Shown piece after piece: positions 23,400 through 33,329 of a stretch of 64,000 nucleotides of DNA; the first letter of the stretch is position 1; every line of letters starts with the position of its first letter. Made by a program: the position numbers and the translations under genes. The DNA comes from Pseudocercospora fijiensis CIRAD86 (taxonomy: Eukaryota > Ascomycota > Dothideomycetes > Mycosphaerellales > Mycosphaerellaceae), in NCBI RefSeq assembly GCF_000340215.1, contig NW_006921533.1, positions 6,539,424 to 6,603,423 on the forward strand, in the 5' to 3' direction. The notes beneath the pieces were generated by a model. It was not told the origin of the DNA and searched no databases. It was given only the letters and a program-made list of their open reading frames with translations.

Positions 23400-23448
23400 A
23401 TAGTATAGTAGGAGCTATAACTAATAGGCCTATGCGGAAGAGCCCTTA
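23400..23448 (-). pseudogene. pol: C/D pol fragment between Hel-1 and element B
   Basis: 49 bp of integrase C-terminal coding sequence, collinear with 57,628-57,680 of G. It ends in the TSD CCTTA (23,444-23,448) created by the insertion of B. Confidence 0.85.
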
Positions 23449-23645
23449 TATTAGGGCTAAAGAGGCTATACGTAATTGGCATGTAACTAGGCCGAGTAAA
23501 GCTAGGGTCTCGATGCCTTAGGTAGGGCTTAGCGCTTAGCGTTAGGCTAACTCTCCTACCTTCCTCCCTCTCCTCCTAGATCCTTATCGAATACTAAACT
23601 AATTCACTACTACCCTATCTACCTGCTAATATAACCCTTCTTATA
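23449..23645 (+). repeat. Element B 5' LTR
   Basis: Starts TATTAGGGC (TGTTAGGGC before RIP) and ends TTATA (TTACA). It differs from the 3' LTR at eight positions, all CpA/TpG-to-TpA changes in this copy. Confidence 0.93.
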
Positions 23646-23690
23646 TAGTATTCGATCTACCCTTTAAGGGCAGTAGCCGGATAGTCCTTA
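23646..23690 (+). promoter_or_regulatory. Element B PBS and adjoining dyad
   Basis: TAGTATTCGATCTACCC follows the LTR with no gap (TGG before RIP), as expected of a tRNA-primed PBS. It overlaps a short dyad, CTACCCTTTAAGGGCAG here and CTACCCTTAAAGGGTAG in C/D (about 49,833) and G (about 62,803). Confidence 0.65.
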
Positions 23691-23881
23691 TTTTAAGCTT
23701 TTAGCGGTATAGCTACGAAAACTATCGATTTGACTATATTACGCCCGAAGAACGGGACCTATACGTACTATTCTATCGAAACAACCGTACTAATTATTAA
23801 GCAAGGCCTTCTACACGGCCTATTATACTAAGTCAATTATACTAGGCCGATATCTACTAATTCCGCTATATCCGTATCTTA

Positions 23882-25261
23882 GGGGCTAATAATACATTAT
23901 TAGTGCCGCCCCTTACAATAGCCGGTTTATTACGAAACAACAATCGCGGTGCCGCTAGTAGCGCTAGCAATAACAACACTAGTAGCATAGCACCTACTAA
24001 AGTGCCTACTAAAGCACCTACTAAAGTGCCTCCTACTAAAGAGCCTACCGGAGAGCCTACTAAAGAACCTATAATTCTAGGTAACGACCTAGAATTGTCT
24101 GTCGACGACATTCTTAATAATATTGTTAACCGTCGATATAGCTAACTAGCCTTTAGTCCCTAACTAGTAGCGAGACTTTAAGGAGCTACTTAAAACAGGC
24201 TTACTGCCTTGCGCTAAGAACAATAGCTAAAGGATAATCTCCTCGAAATTCGTCGCCTGTAAGAAGCCCTAGCAACTAATACTAAACCAATAGTAGGGCC
24301 TTCCTCTCTATCTATTTCAGTCTAAAAGAAGGATGCTAAACTCAAAGACTATACCGTATTTAATAGCTCTAGTCGGAAACAATACAACGACTACATCCGT
24401 AACTGCGAGCTTAATTAGCAAAACGCGCTAAGGGCCCTTCTAGACGACTACTCGTTAGTCGTCTATGCTATACAATACATTAATAGAGACCTAAAGCGTA
24501 CCTAGGATAACCATTTCGACTCCCTTACTAACTAGACCGCTGTTTAGTAGCAAGACTATAAGACTATTATGCTAGACACCCTTAGGAACCCTATACTAAG
24601 GCAACAATACGCTTAGGACTAATACCTTCGAGCTAAACAAAAGACTAATCAATCGGCTCGCTCATTTAAGGCCTATTTAAAGACCCTTAAGAACGATTTG
24701 CTAGCTAAGACCGACTCTATCTAGATTTCCGAAATACGCCCTAAATTGCGATAGGAACTAGTCCTCGAATTGGACCGCCGCCGTGTATTCGAACAGGCTA
24801 ACCTAATACGCATTCAATTCATAGTCGAAGTGGAAACAGCCGAACGAGCTATTTAGCTCTAGTAACGACTAGAATTAAGGATCCGACCTACTAGCAACCG
24901 TAGCAACCGTAGCCGCGGAGGAAACTAAGGTTCCTACTAGGACAACAATACTAACAATAGGAACAGTAACGATCGTAGAAGAAGCCGTAGCCGACGGCTA
25001 TATAGAGGAGGCCGTAATAGGGGCCGTAGAAGGGGCTCGTATCCCTATAGTACTAATCGCTCGGCTAACAATAGCGGCAATAGCTATAGCAATCCTCTAA
25101 CCGGACTAAAGTGCTTCAATTGTGATAGTACTAGCTATCTACTAGGCTAATACGACAAATCTAAGGACTAGGCCCGAATCGACCGTACTACCGCTAAGTA
25201 CCGAAAGCACCTTTTAGCAGCTAACGCTACCCCTATAGGCCAACCTTCGAAAAAAGAGTAA
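23882..25261 (+). pseudogene. gag: Element B gag with CCHC zinc knuckle
   Basis: The frame carries an Ala/Ser/Asn-rich N-terminus, then a proline/threonine/lysine repeat (PTKVPTKAPTKVP type, about 23,988-24,070), a capsid-like central region (about 24,330-24,880), an Arg/Ser/Gly-rich stretch (about 24,890-25,090) and a zinc knuckle at about 25,111-25,155 (CFNC....Y....Y, with His and the last Cys changed to Tyr). It ends at TAA 25,259-25,261. The true start codon cannot be fixed; GTG stands at 23,903 where an ATG may have been. Pol follows in the -1 frame, overlapping the gag end. Confidence 0.82.
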
Positions 25262-25296
25262 GCGCCGCACTAACTGTTAGCCTCGTGCGGCGTAAG
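25250..25296 (+). promoter_or_regulatory. Candidate -1 frameshift signal at the gag/pol junction
   Basis: A run of six A (25,250-25,255) precedes the gag stop TAA by one codon. Directly after the stop is a hairpin CGCCGCAC/GTGCGGCG (8 bp, 16-nt loop). Pol is open in the -1 frame through the junction. C/D (about 48,200-48,240) and G (about 61,190-61,230) keep the A run, the stop and a 5-7 bp core of the stem. The gag frame reads AAA-AAA-GAG, so it is not the canonical A-AAA-AAG heptamer; slippage on the A run is inferred. Confidence 0.5.
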
Positions 25297-28200
25297 ACTA
25301 TCGACATTGTGCTAGCTATTATACGTACCTGTCTTATCTCTAGGCCCGACACTAACTATAAGGCAAAGGTTATGCTAGACCCTAGAAATTCAGTTAGCGC
25401 CCTTATTAGCTATTACCTAGCCAAGCAATTAGACCTTCGACAACTGCCGAAGACTAACCTGCTAACCCTTGCTTGGTTTAATAACGCTCGGCACTTAACC
25501 TATAGAGCCTACTATGTTCCTATAGTTCTAAAAGACGACCTCGGAAATGAACGCCTACTAAACTTTACTGCCTACGCGGTAGATATAGACAGCCTCCTAT
25601 CCGATATTGTTATTAGCAACCCTGTTCTCAAGTACTATGCTATAGTTATGGACCTAGGTAGCTAATAGTAGCGATTTAGAATCGCTAGGAAAGAGGACAT
25701 TAAACACATTGATGTTAGCGAGTGCCCTAACGATATTAGGGTCCTATTTATTAGTAACCTGACCCTAGCTAACCTAACAGTCGACCTATTAGGCGATAAC
25801 GATAAGCCTGTGCCCCCTAATAGCATAGACCCTAATTAGCTTGCTCGCATACCGGAGCCTATTCGAGAAACCTATATTAATGTGTTTAAACACCACTTGG
25901 CATCGACATTGCCTATATTCAAAGAGACGGATTATAAGATTGATATTATAGAGGGCAAGGAGGTCCCTTTTAGCCCCCTTTACAACCTTAGTAAACGAGA
26001 GCTTACTATGTTACGTAAGTACCTAGAGGAAAACCTAGCTAATAGTCGCATTCGGTATAGTAACAGCCCTGCTAGCGCCCCTATCCTGTTCGTACTAAAG
26101 AAGGATAGTAGCCTACGCCTGTGTATTAATTATCGTAGGCTTAACGCTGTTACTATTAAAGACCGCTATCTACTTCCTCTTATTAATAAGACCCTCGATC
26201 GCCTTTCTAGTGCTTACTACTACACTATATTAGACATTAAGGATGCATACTATCGCATCCGTATCCGTAAGGGTAATGAATAGAAAACAGCCTTCTATAC
26301 CCGCTATAGCTATTTCGAGTACTTAGTTATACTATTCGGCTTAGCTAACGCCCCCGTAATATTCTAGTCCTATATCAATCGGGCCCTTTCGGGCCTATTA
26401 GACTATCTCTGTATAGTTTACCTAGATGACATCCTAGTTTACATATACTTACCTAACATTGCGGAGTACTAGGCTATAGTCCGTAAGGTGCTCGATCGCC
26501 TACGGGCCTATAGACTGTATTGCAAGCCTTCTAAATACACCTTTACTGCTAAGGAGGTGTCCTTCCTTAGCTTCCTCGTATTAACTAAGGGTATTAAGGC
26601 TGATCCTGACCGGATTAAGACTATTACTAAATAGCTAACGCCTACTAGTATTAAGGAGCTTTAATTATTCCTAGGTTTTGCTAACTTCTATCGTCGCTTT
26701 ATTAAGGGCTATTTACGACACGTAATACCCCTAACTAAGCTTACTAAAACCAAGGCTAACCTAACTAGAGAGTTCAAATAGACTAATAGAGCACAAGCCG
26801 CTTTTAACGGTTTAAAGAAGCGCTTTACTAAAGTCCCCTTATTGCACTATTTCGTACTAAGCAAACAGATCCGTATTAAGACTAACGCTTCCTAGTTCGC
26901 TGTATCCGCTATTATGTTACAATAGGCTAATAACAATTACTAGCACCTAATCGCCTTCTTCTTACAGAAGATAATCGATATAGAACGTCGCTACGAGACC
27001 TACGAGTAAGAGCTCCTAGCTATTATCGAGGCCTTTAAGTACTAGAGGCACTACCTCGATAGGGCTTAACATACAATATAGGTCTATATAGACTATAACA
27101 ACCTCCGTAGGATTACGAAGGTTACTAGGGTCATAGGTCGATAGGCTAGATAGGCCGTCTACCTCGCTAGGTTTGATTTTAATATGTTATATCGGCTAGG
27201 CGTAAGCAACCCTACCGATAGCCTATCGAGGCGACCTAATTACGACGGCGAAACCTAACATATTAATTCTTTGTTTCCAACCCTATAGTATAAGATTGCT
27301 ATAGCCCGTATTGTTAATAAGCAAGCGTAGGATAAGCGGCTTACCGGACTCCGCGACGGCTTGAAGCATATTAATGCTCTTGCTATATTAATAGTGCGTA
27401 TTAAGGCAAGAGCTAAGTATACAGATAGGAGAAGTTATAATAACTCCCTAGTCGATATCGCTATATATAGTAATAGCGATCAAAGCACTAATGCAGTTAA
27501 TCCGGCTGCTAGTGCTATTAGATATATATAATACGTACCTCGTTTAATAGCGAGGGTGCTATTAAATAACCTTGCAAATAGGGATAGTCAATCGTTTATA
27601 GATAAGCTATTACGGGCTTAGCAGAGGGACGCCTTTGCTGCTAAACGTATCGACAAGCTTGTAAGTAGGCGAAAGACTCGATCTAGCAAGAGTAACTAGT
27701 CGATCGATAATAAAGGTTATTTAAAGTTTAAGGGTAGATACTATATCCCCGCTAAATATTCAATCCGATAAGAACTTCTTAAGCGACACTATAATAGTAA
27801 GCTTGCCGGTTACTATAGTATAGAGAGGTCGTACGAGCTACTATCGCGTATATACTACTAGCTAAATAGTAAGCGGGATATAAAGGAATACGTTAACACG
27901 TATACCGTATACTAACGTGTTAAGGCACTAAAGCATTAGCCTTTTAGCGAGTTGTCCTCCTTACTAATCCCTTACAAGCCATTTGCAGAGCTTATAATAG
28001 ACTTTATTATAGGCCTTCCGCCTGCTAAACGCAGGGGTAGCAAGGACGTATATAATGCTATCCTTGTTATAGTAGATCGATTTACTAAAGGCGCTCGATA
28101 TATCCCGGCGCGTAAGGATTGGACTACTATTAATATAGTAGAGGCGCTATAGACTAACATCTTCTATACCTATTAGGGAACCCCTAAGGGGATAGTCTCC

Positions 28201-29127
28201 GATAGGGGCTCGACATTTATATCGCACTATTAGAGCGAAATATGCCTATAGCTAAGACTGAAGCATCGGCTGTTAATAGCCTTCTATCTATAGACTGACG
28301 GTTAAACAGAGAGGCAGAATGCTACCCTGTAGCAGTACCTACGCAGTTACATTAATAAGAACCCCGAGGATTGGGTTAACCTCCTATAGCCTATAGAATT
28401 CGTGTACAATAATAGTGTATATTTATCAACTAAGATCTCGCCCTATATAGCTATAATAGGCTAGAATGCTGCTATGCTACAAGATCTACTATCGCTCGAG
28501 GCCGAGCGTAAGGAAAGGGAAGCGCGTCAAGTACCCGAAACACTAGCGGCCATTAAGAGGGTTTAGAAGATGCGAGAAATCTATACTAAGATAGCCGAGA
28601 AGTTGACAAAGGCTTAAGAGTACCAAAAGACCTACTACGACAAGCGTTATATACCGATAACCTTTAAGCAAGGCGATATAGTTATGCTTAGTACGAAGAA
28701 CCTCCGCATCCGTAAACACCTATCACCTAATAGCAAAACAAGGCCTAAGCTCGCACTAAGATATATTAGCCTATTCCGTATCCGAGAACCGAAGGGTATA
28801 TAGGCCTACTAGTTGTAGCTTCTACCCTATTACACTATCTATAACACCTTCTATATATCCCTCCTTAAGCTATACTATTAACGCGAAGGTAATAAAGCGC
28901 CTACTAAGTTAGAAGAAGTCTTAGCTAATAGTGAAGAACTGTAGTCTATAGAACGTATCCTATAGCACCGGACTAGGAAGGGCAAGAAGGAGTACCTGCT
29001 AAGATAGCAAGGCTATTTACTAGAATAGGACTTATAGGAAGCTGAAGACTCCTTTAAGGACATAACCGAGTTATTAAATGAGTATTGGACCAGCGTAAAG
29101 AATAAGAAGAAGGCTAAAAGCTTATAA
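25258..29127 (+). pseudogene. pol: Element B pol: protease, RT, RNase H, integrase, chromodomain
   Basis: One frame of 1,290 codons, without indels, ends at TAA 29,125-29,127. Two long open stretches survive: 25,285-25,665 (retropepsin-like, with LDPRNS at the active-site position) and 25,882-26,283 ([40 protein letters not shown]). The RT loop YLDDILVY at 26,419-26,442 is intact. Next come RNase H (27,000-27,260, ending NPTDSLSRRP), the integrase HHCC region (27,790-27,950), the core with IIDFIIGLPP (27,985) and IVSDRGSTF (28,190), and a C-terminus near 28,650-28,850. A chromodomain at 28,932-29,080 (RKGKKEYL...GYLLE.D) has its Trp residues turned to stops. It marks the element as a chromovirus. 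Confidence 0.93.
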
Positions 29128-30348
29128 TGTTACTACTAAGGCCTAGGATTAATGCTACCCCCGGGGTGCTATTAGCTAACTAATTAGAAGCAAGCAATTG
29201 TTAGCAATAAAGGACAATAAGACTACACTACTATAGTAAACGCGCACCGAGTGTTAACAAGCGCACGACGCGTTAACTAATTACCTGCTCTTTTAAGGAT
29301 TCTACCTCTTTACTAACGCGCCCTATAGGTCCCCCTCTTGTTCCCTCATTCTGTCGAGGCCTCGAGGCCTAGGCAATCGGCGTAGCCGGCGCGGCTATAT
29401 TAGTAACAGTGTTACGGGGTGTATTACTGTTTAAGAAAGGAAGGACACCGCTATGTTAGTAACGGTGTTGCCGAGTTGTTATTAGTTAAAGAAGGTAAAG
29501 TTAGCGCTAAGACGACTAGCGCTACTATTGTTAATATTACTTGCTGTTGTCGCTACGCCTATAGATACAACCTTACCTATACTACGAGCCTAAGGCACCT
29601 TTAATCAAAACTTTAATCAAAGCTTTAAGCCTATTAAAGGTTTAATCAAACTTTGAGGCTAAGTTAAAACTTTAACCAAGTTAAAAGATTAAGCGACTAA
29701 TAGACTAACTAAGGGCAAAACTATAGAGCTAAGCTAGCCGGGGTCGATCTTGCGGACAATAGGTTACTCCTCGATCTATCTAACCCTTTAAGCGAGGCGA
29801 ACCTCTACTACTGCACTTATAATAGCCTTTACCTATAGAAACTAGACGAGCTGTGTTTTTTAAAAAGATAAGATAAGATTGACACTTAAAGGCTACTAAA
29901 CCTAGCCAATTAGGGCTAGCGAAACTACGAACAATAAGAACAATAACCCTCGGAAGCGAACAAACCCTCGGAAGCGGATATTGCTAGGTCTTTTAAGAGT
30001 AGACGCAAAGAACTCGGTACGATATTACTTAGAGCGGAGGTAGGGCTACAATACCTCGTACGTCTACCTATTATAGTAGGGAAGACGCGCTCGTATTGTA
30101 ATTAGTCGATAGCCCTTAATTCTTGTAGCTTTATATCCCTTTACTTTATTGTATATAAGGATAGCGTAGTTAGAGTTATATATTGTATTGTTTAGAGGTA
30201 AGGTTTGATATAGTTATATAATTAGGTAGTTAAGTGTTCAATTTAACGCGGCTAAGCAGCTTATTAGACTTGTTAAGTTAGCGGCAATAGAGGTCGGGAT
30301 TGGAATATAGGCAGGCTACGAGGGCGCGGCCTTTAGAAGGGAAGCGTA
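29128..30348 (+). other. Element B 3' block of 1.2 kb, non-coding, with palindrome and PPT
   Basis: Starts with the palindrome at 29,150-29,175 and contains a CGAGGCCTCGAGGCCTAGGC dyad near 29,357. Repeated TTTAATCAAA-type words lie at about 29,600-29,660, and a GCGCGG..AGAAGGGAAG purine tract lies before the LTR. Copies in C/D and G are similar along the whole length. The reading frame at 29,419-29,604 is not conserved between copies, so I do not call a gene. Such a long 3' region is unusual for a chromovirus. Confidence 0.7.
29150..29175. repeat. Palindrome TAATGCTACCCC/GGGGTGCTATTA after B pol
   Basis: The best-preserved chromovirus copy of the recurring palindrome, 23 bp after the pol stop. 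Confidence 0.85.
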
Positions 30349-30545
30349 TATTAGGGCCAAAGAGGCTATACGTAATTGGCATGTAACTAGGCCGAGTGAA
30401 GCTAGGGTCTCGATGCCTTAGGCAGGGCTTGGCGCTTGGCGTTAGGCCAACTCTCCTACCTTCCTCCCTCTCCTCCTAGATCCTTATCGAATACTAAACT
30501 AATTCACTACTACCCTATCTACCTGCTAACATAACCCTTCTTACA
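30349..30545 (+). repeat. Element B 3' LTR
   Basis: 197 bp, TATTAGGGCC...TTACA; the less mutated of the two B LTRs. Confidence 0.93.
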
Positions 30546-32802
30546 CCTTAACTTCTCGAATACGGAATAGGCTAATGTATTTTAGCGCGAGCTTAGGCCT
30601 TATTTTACTATTAGGGGATAGGTGTTTGCGGATACGGAGGTTCTTCGTACTAAGTATAACTATATCGCCTTGCTTAAAGGTTATCGGTATATAGTGTTTG
30701 TTATAATAGGCCTTCTAATAGGCCTAGGCCTTTGCTAGTTTATTAGCTATCTTAGCGTAAATCTCTCGTATCTTTTGAACCCTCTTAATAGCCGCTAGTA
30801 TCTTAGGTTAACCCGCTTCCCTTTCCTTACGCTCGGCCTCGAGCGATAGGGGGTCTTATAGTATAGTAGCGTTCTAGCCTATTATAGCTATATATAGTAA
30901 CATCTTAGTTAATAAGTAGATACTGTTATTATACACGAATTTAGCTAGTTTTAGGAGGTTAACCTAGTCGTTAGGGTTCTCGTTAATGTAACTGCGTAGG
31001 TACTACTATAGGGTAGCATTTTGCCTCTTAGTTTAGCTATCTGTTTGTAGATAGAATGCTATAGACAGGCGATGCTTAAGTCTTAGTTATAGGTATATTT
31101 TACTCTAATAATAAGATATAAAAGTCGAGCCCCGGTTAGAGACTATCCCCTTAGGGGTTCCCTAATAGCTATAGAAGATATTATTCTATAGTAACTTAGC
31201 TAGGTTAATAGCCGTCTAATCCTTCCAAGCGAGGATATAGCGAGCGCCCTTAGTAAACCGGTCTACGACGACTAGGATAGCGTTAAAGATATCTTTACTT
31301 CCTCTCCGCTTAGTAGAGGGAAGACCTATAATAAAGTCTATTATAAGCTCTACAAATAGCTTGTAAGGGATTGGTAATAAGGACAACTCGCTAAAAGGCT
31401 AATACTTTAGTGCCTTAATACGTTAATATACGGTATACGTGTTTACGTATTCTTTTATATTCCGCTTACTATTTAGCTAGTAGTATATACGCGATAGTAG
31501 CTCGTACGACCTCTCTATACTATAGTAACCGGCAAGCTTACTATTATAGTGTCGCTTAAGAAGCTCTTGTCTAATCGATTGTTTAGCGGGGACATAGTAT
31601 CTGCCCTTAAACTTTAAGTAACCCTTATCGTCGATCGACTAATTGTTACTCTTGCTAGATTGAGTCTTTCGCCTACTTATAAGCTTATCGATACGTTTAG
31701 TAGCAAAGGCGTCCCTCTACTAAGCACGTAATAGCTTATCTATAAACGATTAACTATCCCTATTCGCAAGGTTATTTAATAGTACCCTCGCTATCGAACG
31801 AGGTACGTATTATATATATCTAATAGCACTAGTAGCTAGATTAACTATAGCAGTGCTTTAATCGCTATTACTATATATAGCGATATCGACTAGGGAGTTA
31901 TTATAACTTCTCCTATCTGTGTCCCTAGCTCTTGCCTTAATACGTACTATTAATATAGTAAGAGTATTAATATGCTTCGAGCTATCGCGACTCGCGGAGT
32001 CCGGTAAGCTGCTTATCCTACGCTTGCTTATTAACAATACGGGCTATAGCAATCTTATGCTATAGGGTTAGAAACAATAAATTAATATATTAGGTCTCGC
32101 TATCGTAATTAGGTCGCCTCGATAGGCTATTAGTAGGGTTGCTTACGCCTAGCCGATATAATATATTAAAATCAAACCTAGCGAGGTAGACGGCCTATCT
32201 AGCCTATCGACCTATAACCCTAGTAACCTTAGTAATGCTACGGAGGTTGTTATAGTCTATATAGACCTATATCGCATATTAGGCCCTATCGAGGTAGTGC
32301 CTCTAATGCTTAAAGGCCTCGATAATAGCTAGTAATTCTTGTTCGTAGGTCTCGTAGCGACGCTTAGCATTAATTATCTTCCTTAAGAAGAAGGCAATCG
32401 GGTACTAGTAATTGTTATTAGCCTATTATAACATAATAGCTAATATAGCGAACTATAAAGCGTTAGTCTTAATACGGATCTGCCTGCTTAGTACGAAATA
32501 GTATAACAAGGGGACTTTAGTAAAGCGTTGCTTTAAACCGTTAAAAGCGGCTTAAGCCTTATTAGTCTATCTAAACTCTCTAGTCGGATTAGCCTTAGTT
32601 TTAGTAAGCTTAGTTAGTAGCATTACGTGCCGTAAATAGCCCTTAATAAAGCGGCGGTAGAAATTAGCGAAGCTAAGGAACGACTATAGCTCCTTAATTA
32701 ACGTAGGAATAGGCTATTCGGTAATAGTTTTAATCCGATTAGGATTAGCCTTAATACTATTAGTTAATACGAGGAAGCTAAGGAAGGCTACCTCCTTAGT
32801 AG
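30546..32802 (-). pseudogene. pol: C/D pol: integrase, RNase H and part of RT
   Basis: Minus-strand piece between the insertions of B and E. It runs from the integrase C-terminus (30,550) through the core and HHCC region (about 31,200-31,600) and RNase H (about 32,100-32,400) to the RT C-terminal part (about 32,650-32,800), collinear with B pol. The frame is cut at 32,802 by E, with target GTAG at 32,799-32,802. All long frames are broken by RIP stops. Confidence 0.88.
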
Positions 32803-33146
32803 TGTAGGCGGGACGAGTAGGTCGTAGGTAGAGGTACATATATAGGGAACTGTATACTATAGGCCTAGTACTTAGTAAACTGCGAGGGGTCGGCGTAGCA
32901 TTATATACTTCGAAGGGAAAGCGTTGTAAATATTAAAAAGAAGAGAATGGACGTAGGGAGGGCTACATTGTAGCTAGATTAGGTACATTTCCTATGTCTC
33001 TCTTGCTGTGTATTATCGTAGCTATATCTCCTTGTATTGTGTGTATATGTTCTAATTATAAAGGTAGTTGTGTGTTCTAATATACAAAAATAGGGGAAGA
33101 GGGTACAAGTAGGCACACCTGTACTAAGCCGGGTTTCCCTACTACA
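32803..33146 (-). repeat. Element E 3' LTR
   Basis: 344 bp with perfect TGTAG/CTACA ends. It differs from the 5' LTR at about 20 sites, all of them transitions as far as I can align by eye, in both directions. Confidence 0.93.
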
Positions 33147-33157
33147 TTTTCCCTCCC
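33147..33157 (-). promoter_or_regulatory. Element E polypurine tract
   Basis: On the minus strand GGGAGGGAAAA lies directly before the 3' LTR, the expected position for plus-strand priming. It fixes the orientation of E. Confidence 0.75.
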
Positions 33158-33256
33158 GGACTGAGAAGTCTGCCCTTAGACTAACGCTTCCTTACCTCCC
33201 GGACTGAAAAACCTTAAATACGTAAAGAAACCAAACCGACTATCCTATAACGGTAT

Positions 33257-33272
33257 CCTAGCTAGCTAGCTA
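33257..33272. repeat. (CTAG)n palindrome after E ORF3
   Basis: CCTAGCTAGCTAGCTA, one of four such blocks in E, here just past the end of ORF3. Confidence 0.8.
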
Positions 33273-33329
33273 CTATACCCTATTACTTATTTCTTTCTAC
33301 TACGAGTCGCTAGTCTACTATAGTTACCT

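Larger units (their letters stand above)
23449..30545 (+). mobile_element. Element B: chromovirus LTR retrotransposon, 7.1 kb, structurally complete
   Basis: 197-bp LTRs at 23,449-23,645 and 30,349-30,545, TSD CCTTA at 23,444-23,448 and 30,546-30,550. The PBS directly abuts the 5' LTR; gag, pol and a 1.2-kb 3' block follow, with a purine run (AGAAGGGAAG) just before the 3' LTR as PPT. It inserted into the integrase-coding part of C/D. It is the best-preserved member of its family here. Confidence 0.95.

Noticed and set aside
25250..25258. Canonical A-AAA-AAG slippery heptamer
   Set aside because: The gag frame reads AAA-AAA-GAG, so only a looser A-run slippage can be proposed.
29150..30545. 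A 1.4-kb LTR starting at the palindrome and ending TTACA
   Set aside because: The 5' copies in B, C/D and G are all only 197-198 bp and are bounded by exact TSDs; the rest is internal 3' sequence.
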